A stretch of DNA of 9,634 nt, from NCBI GenBank assembly GCA_036703315.1, contig DATNPH010000141.1:1-9634 (forward strand), written 5' to 3'. Below the pieces are notes generated by a model. It was not told the origin of the DNA, did not search any database, and saw nothing but the letters and a program-made list of their open reading frames with translations. The DNA is from DATNPH01 sp036703315. GTDB lineage: Bacteria > Cyanobacteriota > Cyanobacteriia > Cyanobacteriales > Coleofasciculaceae. Of the stretch, positions 1 to 7,309 are shown piece after piece; position 1 is the first letter of the stretch; each line of letters starts with the position of its first letter. A program made the position numbers and the translations under genes.

Positions 1-855
1 TGCTTTGTCGCGGATCTGGGGGTATTTCTCTATGAGCGTTCCTTGCAACGGGAATTTGACCTGCGGCAACAACTGCAAGTGTTTCTCCATGCGGTTTCTC
101 ATGATTTGCGTAATCCTGTATTGGGCATGGTGATGACATTAAAAAGCTTTTTGAAGCCATCGGGTGAAGATGCAAAGATTCCTCAAGAGCTACTAGAGCA
201 GATGATTGCCAGTGCCGATCGCCAAGTTGAACTGATTAACTCTCTGCTGGAAGCCCATTCTACAGAGTTGCATGGAATTATTCTTCACCGTCAGCCAATC
301 CAACTGGATACCTTGGTGAATTCAATCATCACTGATTTTCGACCCTTCTTTGAGCAAGCCAAAACAACGCTAACCCAAGTCATTCCATCTAACCTACCGT
401 TAGTGAATGCCGATTCACTCCATCTGCGTCGGGTGTACGAGAACTTGATTTCCAATGCGCTGCGATACAACCGCCCTGGCTTGCATTTGACGCTGAATGC
501 AGAAGTGATTGAGGGGAAGACACGGAAACAAGGAAGAACACTGCAACCAAAATCTAAAATCCAGGTCGCTTCTTATTCCGGAGGTTTCCTCCGGAACCCA
601 GCGCCCCAAAATCCAAAATCTAAAATTCAATGGGTTCGCTGTACGGTGAGTGACAACGGTGTTGGCATGACTCAGCAACAATGCGATCGCGCCTTTGACC
701 TTTACACTCGCGGACCTAACAAACGGCAATCTCTCAGTCTTGGCTTAGGGCTTTATATGTGTCGGCAAATTATTACCGCGCACGGAGGTGAGATTGGCGT
801 CATCAGCAATCCGGGGAATGGTGCAACGTTCTGGTTTACGCTACCTATTCAGTAG
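1..855 (+). CDS. Sensor histidine kinase, C-terminal part (5' end outside the window)
   Basis: The frame is open from base 1, so the gene starts before the window; 284 residues are visible. The first residues (GVFLYERS) look like the end of a membrane segment or linker, so the missing N-terminus may hold a membrane or sensor region; its type cannot be told. A HisKA dimerisation helix follows with the phospho-acceptor His34 in AVSHDLRNP. The HATPase domain shows the N box (Asn148 in ENLISNALRY), the G1 box DNGVGM (Asp218 to Met223), a G2 region LGLGLYMCRQ and the closing GATFWFTLP. All core kinase motifs are present, so it should autophosphorylate and pass phosphate to a response regulator, none of which is in the window. 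Between the N box and G1 box lies an unusual insert with PKSKIQ twice (residues 183-188 and 205-210), which comes from repeat DNA. The family call is firm; the signal is unknown. Confidence 0.93.
   Translation, partial: CFVADLGVFLYERSLQREFDLRQQLQVFLHAVSHDLRNPVLGMVMTLKSFLKPSGEDAKIPQELLEQMIASADRQVELINSLLEAHSTELHGIILHRQPIQLDTLVNSIITDFRPFFEQAKTTLTQVIPSNLPLVNADSLHLRRVYENLISNALRYNRPGLHLTLNAEVIEGKTRKQGRTLQPKSKIQVASYSGGFLRNPAPQNPKSKIQWVRCTVSDNGVGMTQQQCDRAFDLYTRGPNKRQSLSLGLGLYMCRQIITAHGGEIGVISNPGNGATFWFTLPIQ
547..626. repeat. Heptamer direct repeats bracketing a palindrome, inside the kinase gene
   Basis: The 14-mer CCAAAATCTAAAAT occurs at 547-560 and again at 613-626, exactly 66 bp (22 codons) apart, so it keeps the kinase frame. 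The second copy is preceded by another CCAAAAT, giving three tandem heptamers at 606-626. Such short tandem heptamers are typical of intergenic repeats in filamentous cyanobacteria (STRR type). Between the copies is a 9-bp hairpin. The upstream stretch from about 512, rich in GGAAGACACGGAAAC, may belong to the same insert. Confidence 0.75.
576..596. repeat. Perfect 9-bp hairpin (TTCCGGAGG / CCTCCGGAA, loop TTT)
   Basis: The two arms are exact reverse complements around a 3-base loop. The hairpin sits midway between the two 14-bp direct repeats within the kinase coding region and is translated as part of SYSGGFLRN. It would form a stable stem in the mRNA, but it has no U tract and lies mid-gene, so a terminator role is unlikely. 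A mobile palindromic repeat fits better. Confidence 0.75.
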
Positions 856-1229
856 ATAAAGCAACATTTTTCAAGCTCGAATTATTTTCTTTTCTTCTTA
901 TCTTCTTGCCAAAATCGCAGTTTCCTTTATCTGTAAAAGACTGTAGGTAAACTAACTGGTTTTCGACAAGTATTCTCCTTAAACTTACGGTGATAGAAAC
1001 TCTCCTATCTTAAAAGATTAACTATTTGAAAACCAGGAATTTTTCTTCAAAAAAAGGTAAATATTTGTTGAAAAAATAAACAGCGGTTTCGACAAATCAA
1101 CCATTCGGATGAGACAACAGCATGAAGTGCGACAACCTTTTTACTTCGTAACTTATTTGTAGGGATAGAAACATCAAACCTACCCTTAAGAGCAAAGCAA
1201 TTCCTAAGAATATCTCCTGTAGCACTCCC
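856..1229. other. 374-bp AT-rich spacer between kinase and ABC ATPase
   Basis: No coding frame is convincing here. The region must hold the promoter of the downstream ABC cluster, but no clear -35/-10 pair can be picked by eye. It contains a 9-bp interrupted inverted repeat (CTGGTTTTC at 956-964, GAAAACCAG at 1028-1036), a 9-bp direct repeat TTTCGACAA (961-969 and 1087-1095), and GATAGAAAC twice (992-1000 and 1164-1172). These may be regulator sites or parts of a structured leader. There is no obvious Shine-Dalgarno sequence before the ATG at 1230. Confidence 0.5.
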
Positions 1230-2123
1230 ATGAAATTAGAAATTAGAAACCTGAGCAAAACCTATCCCAACGGTCAAAAAGCACTCAAAAACCTCAATCT
1301 TGATATTCCAATGGGAATGTTTGGGCTACTCGGTGCTAATGGTGCAGGCAAGTCCTCGCTAATGCGGACTTTGGCTACTTTACAAGAAGCAGATAGTGGA
1401 ACTATTACCTTTGGGGATATTGATGTTCTCAAAGATAAAACCCGGATGCGCCAAATTCTTGGCTACTTACCCCAGGATTTTGGTGTCTATCCAGGTGTTT
1501 CGGCAGAACAACTGCTGACTCACCTAGCTGCCCTCAAAGGTATCACTAATATCCGCGATCGCAAAGACTTAGTGAAACACCTCTTACACCAAGTCAACCT
1601 CTACTCAGTCCGAAACCAAGCCGTCAGTGGCTACTCTGGAGGAATGCGGCAGCGCTTTGGCATTGCACAAGCGCTGATAGGAAATCCCAAGTTAATTATT
1701 GTAGACGAGCCAACCACCGGACTTGACCCCGCAGAACGAGTGCGGTTTTTAAACCTTTTGAGTCAAGTCGGGGAGAATGCAGCAATTATTCTTTCCACCC
1801 ACATTGTCGAAGATGTGGCAGAACTTTGTTCCAACATGGCAATCATTGACAAGGGACAGGTGCTGCTGACAGGGAATCCCTTAGAACTCATGGAAAGCCT
1901 GAAGGGAAAAATTTGGGAAAAAACGCTGAAGCGAAATGAATTACCTGCCTGCCAACAAACGTACCAAGTAATTTCAACACGGTTTTTTGTGGGTAATATA
2001 ATTGCCCGGATTTTCGACAACCGACTTCCTGATGCTAGTTGCATTAGCGTATCGCCCACCTTGGAAGATGTTTACTTTTGCACGCAAAAACAGTTGATAA
2101 ACAATTCCTGTTATGCCGCGTAA
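1230..2123 (+). CDS. ABC transporter ATP-binding protein (ABC-2 class)
   Basis: This 297-residue nucleotide-binding subunit powers a membrane transporter from the cytoplasmic face. Visible motifs in order: Walker A GANGAGKSS (residues 35-43), Q-loop with Gln82 in LPQDFGVYPG, signature VSGYSGGM (133-139, a YSGGM variant of LSGGQ), Walker B LIIVDE with catalytic Glu160, D-loop GLDP, and switch His191 in STHIVED. After about residue 215 comes a C-terminal extension of some 80 residues, as in the CcmA/NatA-like class that pairs with ABC-2 permeases. Its obvious partner is the large permease at 2684-6346, which lacks its own ATPase; one gene, the acetyltransferase, lies between them. The permease carries both membrane halves, so two copies of this ATPase would serve one permease chain. 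ATG start; no clear ribosome-binding site. All catalytic residues are intact. Confidence 0.95.
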   Translation: MKLEIRNLSKTYPNGQKALKNLNLDIPMGMFGLLGANGAGKSSLMRTLATLQEADSGTITFGDIDVLKDKTRMRQILGYLPQDFGVYPGVSAEQLLTHLAALKGITNIRDRKDLVKHLLHQVNLYSVRNQAVSGYSGGMRQRFGIAQALIGNPKLIIVDEPTTGLDPAERVRFLNLLSQVGENAAIILSTHIVEDVAELCSNMAIIDKGQVLLTGNPLELMESLKGKIWEKTLKRNELPACQQTYQVISTRFFVGNIIARIFDNRLPDASCISVSPTLEDVYFCTQKQLINNSCYAA

Positions 2124-2199
2124 CGGTTAACGGGAGCTTTATCCCAGAACTCACCTGAACTTGCAGAGAAACAGTTAACGTTCTAACACTTATTCAGCC

Positions 2200-2637
2200 A
2201 TGATTAGAGATTATCGAGACACGGATTTAGATGAGGTAGTCATGATTTGGTATGAAGCCTCTAAAATTGCCCATCACTTCATCTCAGAAGAAACTTTAGC
2301 TGTTCACAAAGACCTTGTAATCAATACCTACATACCAATGGCAAAAACGTGGGTTGCGGAGGAAGATGGAAGTGTTGTCGGTTTTATTTCTCTGTTAGAG
2401 AACCTAGTGGGTGGTTTATTTGTATCACCAAGAAGCCAAGGCAAAGGGTACGGAACTCAGTTAATTGAGTATGCCAGGTCAATCAAAGGAAGCTTGCTGG
2501 TAGAGGTGTACAAAGAGAATTTCAATGCTCGTAAGTTCTACGAAAAGTGTGGATTTGTCTTGATGGGAGAACGTCTGGACGAAACTACGGGTTTTCCGCT
2601 CTTAACAATGACTTTAGACGCAACCGGGGCTTCCTGA
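2200..2637 (+). CDS. GNAT family N-acetyltransferase, YiaC/YjaB-like
   Basis: A 145-residue cytoplasmic enzyme expected to move an acetyl group from acetyl-CoA to an amine. The N-terminus MIRDYRDTDLDEVVMIWYEAS...AHHFI has the pattern of the E. coli YiaC/YjaB group, where LWLES and GHPFI stand at the same places. Motif A is LFVSPRSQGKGYGTQLIEYA, with the acetyl-CoA loop Q80-G-K-G-Y-G85. Motif B appears as VEVYKENFNARKFYEKCGF (residues 101-119) with Asn107 and Tyr114. Length is normal for the family. It lies 76 bp after the ATPase and 46 bp before the permease-peptidase gene, all on one strand, so co-transcription is likely. The substrate is unknown; an amino acid, a peptide N-terminus or a protein lysine are all possible. 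No clear Shine-Dalgarno precedes the ATG. Confidence 0.9.
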   Translation: MIRDYRDTDLDEVVMIWYEASKIAHHFISEETLAVHKDLVINTYIPMAKTWVAEEDGSVVGFISLLENLVGGLFVSPRSQGKGYGTQLIEYARSIKGSLLVEVYKENFNARKFYEKCGFVLMGERLDETTGFPLLTMTLDATGAS

Positions 2638-2683
2638 TTGCTAGGTTCGATGATTGCATCTCAGCCACAAAAAATTTAACACA

Positions 2684-5600
2684 ATGCAAAGACTTACTTC
2701 CCAACGTGCTAACTCTGGCTTGAGTCCGGTTTTGGAAATCGCTCGATTCGAGTTGAAAAACCGCATCCACTCAAAAGCAACTTATTTGTATTTCACTGCG
2801 TTCTTTGGGTTAGGATTCCTGGCTATTAACCTATTAACAGGTCTAAAAGCCACTCATGTATCTATCGAAATTCCCGGCATGGAGTATGCCAATGCGCCCT
2901 TCACGGTGATGACAGTTTTGGCAATTTTCAGCGCTCAGGGATTGGTGTTTGCAGCAGGAATTTTTAGCCAAGCCACTTGTAAGGACTTTGAAACCAAGTT
3001 CGCCAATATTCTGTTCAGTTTTCCCATTGCAGAGTGGCAATATGTGGCAGGTCGTCTAATCGCTGCTGTTGCGGTAACACTATTTATCTTATTGGGTTTG
3101 GGCATTGGCTACCTAGTAGGTGAATGGATGCCCTGGCTAGACCAAGAAAAACTGCTCGCCTTCGATGGCTGGGTCTACCTTCCTCCTTACTTTTACATTA
3201 TCATCCCCAACATTTTAATTTTTGGCGGCTTGTTTTTTGGAGTTGGATTACTTACGCGCCAAACCTTGATGGTTTATCTGACAGGTATTGCCCTATTCGC
3301 TGGTGGAAACATCTGCAATGGAATTTTCAATAAAAGTGCTTCTTGGCTTGCTAATTTGCTCGACCCAACAGGGATTTCTGCATTGGTTAGTATCACTAAA
3401 TATTGGAGTCCGGCTCAACTAGCCAGTGAGTTTATTCCCCTATCGAGGGATTTAATCACCAATCGTTTGCTGTGGTTCTTGCTCAGTGGTGTGTTTTTAG
3501 GGTGGAGTTTATCGCGGTTTCACTTCTCTCAATTGGCAACTACTTCCAAGCGGCATTCTCGCAAAACACAACCACTTGAACAACTACAAGAGTCAATTTT
3601 GCCAACCGCCCTAATCGCACCAACTCAGGTTCATCAGTCCTTTAACTGGATTGATCAACTCAGTCTACTAGGGAATCAGACATTAATTGAGTTCCAGACT
3701 CTGCTCAAGAACCGTTGGTTTTTGGCGGCACTCTTGATTGCCATTTTTCCCTCTATGGTGGTTGCTGGCGGTAGAACCAAAGAGTTGTATAACACGCCAA
3801 TGTTGCCCCTAACTCACCTGTTGGTGCAGGAAGCCGCTTCTTTGTACGCCGATTTGTTCAAGCTGCTGATTATCTTCTTGGGGGGTGAAATGGTATGGCG
3901 CGATCGCACCAACCGCATCAATCAAATCACCGATACCTTGCCCATTCGCACCTATGTCCCCCTACTCTCAAAATTAGGTGCGCTGGCGCTAGTCGTTGTG
4001 TCAACCCTACTGATGATTCTGGTATCGGGTGTAACGGTTCAAACCATCCTCGGCTACCACCGCTATGAGTTCGGGGTTTACTTCACCACTCTTTTTACCA
4101 AACTGTTTCCCGAACTTTTGTTAATGTGCGCCTTGTCATTTTTCCTGCAAGTCTTGGTACAAAACCGATACTTGGGATATTTTCTAGCAGCATTGGTTTT
4201 GTTTGGTTTACCTGCACTGGGCAAATTCCTTCCCCAAATTCCCAAGGTGTTTATTTACGGCAGCTTTCCCGAAGCTGACTACAGCCAGTTTGACGGATTT
4301 GGTGCCACTCTTGCTCCCTTGCGCTGGTTCCAGGCATACTGGAGTGCTTGGGCAATACTGTTGCTCGTGATGGCTTTGCTATTCTGGCAGCGGGGAGTTG
4401 ACACCAGCTTCAAGCAACGGTGGCGCATTGCTCAACAGCGCTTTACCCGTCCTGTGCAAGGAGTGATGCTGGGTTCGTTGGCGGCTGTCTTGGGGTTAGG
4501 GGGTTGGATTTATTACAATACCCGCATTCTCAATCCTGTATTGAGCAAACAGGATGTTGAGAAAAGCCAGGTGGAATACGAGCAACAATTCAAACTTTAC
4601 GAAGCAGTTCAACCTCAAATTACTGATATTAATTTGCAGTTAGACCTCTACCCTGAAAAGCAGCAGTTGATAGCTAGGGGAAACTACATTCTGAAGAACA
4701 AAACTCGAACTCCAGTTACCAAAGTACTGGTAAGATTACCACTAGTCAATGGTGCAAAGCTGCAAAAAATATCATTAGGTAAGGTAACACAGCCGACTTC
4801 CACAAAAACCCTGGCATTAGAGCCTTCACACTTAACGGCGGTACATACCTTTACCCTGCCTAAGCCCCTACTCCCAGGACAAACCACTACTTTAGACTTT
4901 GCTGTAGAGTGGCAACCTCGTGGCTTTCAAGAACAACAGCAGTCAACCGACATCATTGCTAATGGTACTAATTTTGAGAGCCGATTTCTGCCGCAAGTGG
5001 GTTACTTAGAACGGGTGGAATTAAAAGAGCAGGAGTTAAGGAGAAAGTACAACCTACCCAAATCGTTTTCAGAACTTTCTCTATCAGAACAACTGCTGCA
5101 TCCTGACAAAATACAAGAACCTGAGTTAGTGAACGTTAAAGCGACTGTTAGCACAAGCGTGGAGCAAATTGCAGTCGTTCCTGGATACTTGCAACGCGAA
5201 TGGATTGGGGGAAATCGCCGCTACTTTGAATACAGAACTAGCGAACCGATTTGGAACTTTTTCGCGCTGTACTCAGCAAACTATCAGGTAAAACGCGAGA
5301 AATGGAAGGATGTCAATCTAGAGATTTACTACCTCAAGGGACATGAGTACAACAGAGATCGCATCATGAAAGCCATGAAGACATCGCTTGACTATTTCTC
5401 TACTAATTTCAGTCCCTACCAATTCAAACAAGCGCGTATTTTTGAATTCCCACGCGGACAATACGCGGTTTCATTTCCCAATACAATTGGCTTCTCTGAG
5501 TTTTTGGGCTTTCTCCCTCGGATTGAGGATAACAATCCAGAAGGTGTGGATTACACAAGTTTAGTCACTGCTCATGAAATCGCTCACCAATGGTGGGGAC

Positions 5601-6346
5601 ACCAGCTTGTTCCGGCTATCGGTATCAAAGGGCAACCGATGATGAATGAGGTGATGGCTCAGTATTCTGCCCTAATGGTAATGGAAGAGTTATTTGGTAC
5701 CCAGAAAATCCGTCACATTCTCAAGCAAGAACTCAACGCATATTTAGAGGGTCGCAGCCAAGCGAAAGAAGAGCAACCTCTAATTAGTTCAGATACCAGT
5801 TACGTTTACTATCGCAAAGGGGCAATGGCAATCTATGCTCTGAAAGATTACATCGGTGAAGAAGCCCTCAACAAAGCACTAGCAGCGTATTTGCAACAGC
5901 ATTCCAAATATTCCCAGAACGTACCGCCTTATCCTACTGTTGTCGATTTGGTCAGTTATCTACGAGAAGCGACGCCGCCGCATCTACAATACTTAATTAC
6001 TGACCTCTTTGAAACCATCACCGTTTACAACAACCGTGCTTTATCAGCAACTACAACGAAACGCCCTGATGGTAAGTACGAAGTTAAGTTGACTGTAGCT
6101 GCCCAAAAGTTGCGTTCTGATGAAAAGGGCAATACTAAAGTTATTCCAATGGATGAAATGATTGATATTGGTGTGATGGGCAAAAACGGTGAGATTATCT
6201 ATCGACAAAAACAAAGATTGAAATCAGGGGAGAACACAATTACGGTTGTGGTGGATAAGGAACCTGATTTGGCTGGCGTTGACCCCTTGAATATGTTGGT
6301 CAATCGCATTATCGGCATCAATCTGATTAAGGTTAACCAGCGTTAA
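2684..6346 (+). CDS. ABC-2-type permease fused to an M1-family zinc peptidase domain
   Basis: A 1220-residue fusion. Residues about 30-610 contain roughly 13 hydrophobic segments in two sets, with a polar linker near 290-345: two ABC-2 permease halves in one chain. An extra final segment (about 593-613, GVMLGSLAAVLGLGGWIYY) would put the rest in the periplasm if the N-terminus is cytoplasmic. Residues about 615-1220 form an M1 aminopeptidase-like region: H964-E-I-A-H968 with Glu989 as third zinc ligand, Glu965 as catalytic base, and a candidate catalytic Tyr1043 in YYRKGA. The GxMEN exopeptidase motif is replaced by SFPNTIGFSE (930-939). Such permease/M1 fusions are known in cyanobacteria and Bacteroidetes, with unknown substrates. 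It probably works with the ATPase at 1230. I chose ATG 2684 over an in-frame TTG at 2654 because ATG is the stronger start and the ten extra residues look unlike a family N-terminus. The last codons form one copy of a 25-bp direct repeat. Confidence 0.93.
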   Translation: MQRLTSQRANSGLSPVLEIARFELKNRIHSKATYLYFTAFFGLGFLAINLLTGLKATHVSIEIPGMEYANAPFTVMTVLAIFSAQGLVFAAGIFSQATCKDFETKFANILFSFPIAEWQYVAGRLIAAVAVTLFILLGLGIGYLVGEWMPWLDQEKLLAFDGWVYLPPYFYIIIPNILIFGGLFFGVGLLTRQTLMVYLTGIALFAGGNICNGIFNKSASWLANLLDPTGISALVSITKYWSPAQLASEFIPLSRDLITNRLLWFLLSGVFLGWSLSRFHFSQLATTSKRHSRKTQPLEQLQESILPTALIAPTQVHQSFNWIDQLSLLGNQTLIEFQTLLKNRWFLAALLIAIFPSMVVAGGRTKELYNTPMLPLTHLLVQEAASLYADLFKLLIIFLGGEMVWRDRTNRINQITDTLPIRTYVPLLSKLGALALVVVSTLLMILVSGVTVQTILGYHRYEFGVYFTTLFTKLFPELLLMCALSFFLQVLVQNRYLGYFLAALVLFGLPALGKFLPQIPKVFIYGSFPEADYSQFDGFGATLAPLRWFQAYWSAWAILLLVMALLFWQRGVDTSFKQRWRIAQQRFTRPVQGVMLGSLAAVLGLGGWIYYNTRILNPVLSKQDVEKSQVEYEQQFKLYEAVQPQITDINLQLDLYPEKQQLIARGNYILKNKTRTPVTKVLVRLPLVNGAKLQKISLGKVTQPTSTKTLALEPSHLTAVHTFTLPKPLLPGQTTTLDFAVEWQPRGFQEQQQSTDIIANGTNFESRFLPQVGYLERVELKEQELRRKYNLPKSFSELSLSEQLLHPDKIQEPELVNVKATVSTSVEQIAVVPGYLQREWIGGNRRYFEYRTSEPIWNFFALYSANYQVKREKWKDVNLEIYYLKGHEYNRDRIMKAMKTSLDYFSTNFSPYQFKQARIFEFPRGQYAVSFPNTIGFSEFLGFLPRIEDNNPEGVDYTSLVTAHEIAHQWWGHQLVPAIGIKGQPMMNEVMAQYSALMVMEELFGTQKIRHILKQELNAYLEGRSQAKEEQPLISSDTSYVYYRKGAMAIYALKDYIGEEALNKALAAYLQQHSKYSQNVPPYPTVVDLVSYLREATPPHLQYLITDLFETITVYNNRALSATTTKRPDGKYEVKLTVAAQKLRSDEKGNTKVIPMDEMIDIGVMGKNGEIIYRQKQRLKSGENTITVVVDKEPDLAGVDPLNMLVNRIIGINLIKVNQR
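6317..6341. repeat. 25-bp direct repeat, left copy
   Basis: This is the end of the permease-peptidase coding sequence (codons for INLIKVNQ). It matches 7310-7334 exactly over 25 bases, including the core TTAAGGTTAACCAGC, and no similarity extends beyond either edge. With the right copy it brackets 968 bp holding the pentapeptide-repeat gene. Confidence 0.9.
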
Positions 6347-6540
6347 CTCTGGTAAAGTAAGCTCTTGATTATAGTTTCAATAAACTTCTTTGGTGAGTGG
6401 CTCAAGAAGAGTATTTGCGGTGGAGCAGTTCGGCAACTCCAACTCCAAACAAATTTAGTTTGGGTGGACTCGCTTGATCCATCCACCATTGAAGCGATCG
6501 CGAAATCGGGGTCACTGCTCAGGTGTTTTCATCTGTAGTA
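6347..6540. other. 194-bp spacer between convergent genes
   Basis: It lies between the stop of the permease-peptidase gene and the stop of the pentapeptide-repeat gene. There is a HIP1 octamer at 6494-6501 and a weak inverted repeat (GGTGGA ... TCCACC) around 6464-6493, but no T-run that would make a convincing terminator. Short open stretches with coding-like composition can be read on the plus strand (for example one ending in GGLA and stop near 6476) but cannot be assigned to a gene. Confidence 0.4.
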
Positions 6541-7110
6541 CTATGGCATATCAGGGCAGTCTCGATAAGATACTTTTCCATCAGGCATAATGGTTGAGCA
6601 AAGGGAGGCTGTTTTCAAATCGAGATCATTTCCTAGTGAATCTTTTAGAGAAGCGTTACTTAGGTTAGCCTCGAACAGGTTAGTACGATTTAGCTCAGTA
6701 TCTATTAGGGAAGCATTAGTTAGATCAGCGTTAGACAAGTTAGTGCAATTTAGATTGGTAGCTACTAAAGAAGCATTATTTAGATCAACTTCACTCATGT
6801 CAGCCTTATTAAGGTCAGCTTGAAATAAATTAGCTCCGCTCAGGTCTGCCTCATACAGGTCGGCACCACTTAAATTGGTATAGCTTAGGTCAGCAAATCT
6901 CAAATTTATCCCCCTTAAATTTGTATTGGAAAGATCTAAGCCTTCTAAACTAACGCCATCTTCATTCAAATCTTCCAGTGCTTTTATCCTTGCATAGCTA
7001 GTTTTTATTCCCTGTGCGGCATCAATGACTTGCCAAGCTTCATAGTGCTTTCTCTGCTTGCGGTCATGCCTCTCAGTAAGGTATAAGACAACACCTCCAA
7101 CGATTGCCAT
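6541..7110 (-). CDS. Pentapeptide-repeat protein (intact downstream reading frame)
   Basis: 189 residues read from the ATG at 7110. A hydrophobic start (MAIVGGVVLYLTE) is followed by a basic stretch RHDRKQRKHYEAWQVIDAAQG. Then about twenty A(D/N)Lxx-type pentapeptides run from about residue 54 to 160 (for example SGADLYEADLSGANLFQADL), which should fold as a right-handed quadrilateral beta-helix. A short tail DGKVSYRDCPDMP closes the protein. Cyanobacteria have many such proteins, mostly of unknown role; this type has a membrane-anchor N-terminus. The frame stays open upstream of this ATG without another good start, and the lost N-terminus is found in another frame (7166-7306). The real gene therefore probably began at 7306 and is frameshifted. 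Whether the 189-residue product is made is uncertain. The whole gene lies between the 25-bp repeats. Confidence 0.75.
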   Translation of the reverse strand: MAIVGGVVLYLTERHDRKQRKHYEAWQVIDAAQGIKTSYARIKALEDLNEDGVSLEGLDLSNTNLRGINLRFADLSYTNLSGADLYEADLSGANLFQADLNKADMSEVDLNNASLVATNLNCTNLSNADLTNASLIDTELNRTNLFEANLSNASLKDSLGNDLDLKTASLCSTIMPDGKVSYRDCPDMP

Positions 7111-7165
7111 AGTTTCAGCACTTTCAAAAAACTTAGAAACCTTCTCTAAAATTGTTTTAGCCTGT

Positions 7166-7306
7166 TCATCTGCAATGGCAGACCCCTAATCCAATGGCAA
7201 GCGCGACACCAACAGGCATAGACCAATTCCTTATGCTTTTTATGCTCTTTCTATACTTCTTACTCTGTTCCCGAAACCAGTTTTTCCGCTCTTGAGATAG
7301 TTTCAT
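7166..7306 (-). pseudogene. Displaced N-terminus of the pentapeptide-repeat protein (frameshift at GGGG)
   Basis: From the ATG at 7306 the minus strand reads MKLSQERKNWFREQSKKY and on to VALAIGLG, then leaves the proper frame and stops at 7166 after 46 codons. Removing one G from the GGGG run (CCCC at 7183-7186 on the plus strand) joins ...ALAIGLG directly to SAIADEQAKTILEKVSKFF and on into MAIVGGVVLYLTE of the downstream frame. The repaired gene would be 765 nt, 254 residues, with a basic N-terminus and two hydrophobic stretches before the repeats. This is either a real one-base insertion, a slippage-prone site or a sequencing error. Confidence 0.7.
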
Positions 7307-7309
7307 TTG

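Noticed and set aside
43..855. Histidine kinase starting at TTG 43
   Set aside because: The frame is open from base 1 with sensible sequence before it, so the gene is cut by the window edge rather than starting here.
992..1172. GATAGAAAC twice, once as GGGATAGAAAC, which recalls the ends of cyanobacterial CRISPR repeats
   Set aside because: Only two short copies 172 bp apart, with no regular spacer pattern and no further repeat copies.
2654..2683. TTG start ten codons upstream of the permease-peptidase ATG
   Set aside because: ATG 2684 is a stronger start and no Shine-Dalgarno supports the TTG.
6332..6355. Small hairpin ACCAG / CTGGT at the end of the permease-peptidase gene
   Set aside because: Only five base pairs with an 8-base loop and no T-run; not a credible terminator.
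6590..6823. Plus-strand frame inside the pentapeptide gene
   Set aside because: Its repetitive sequence is the antisense image of the pentapeptide repeats.
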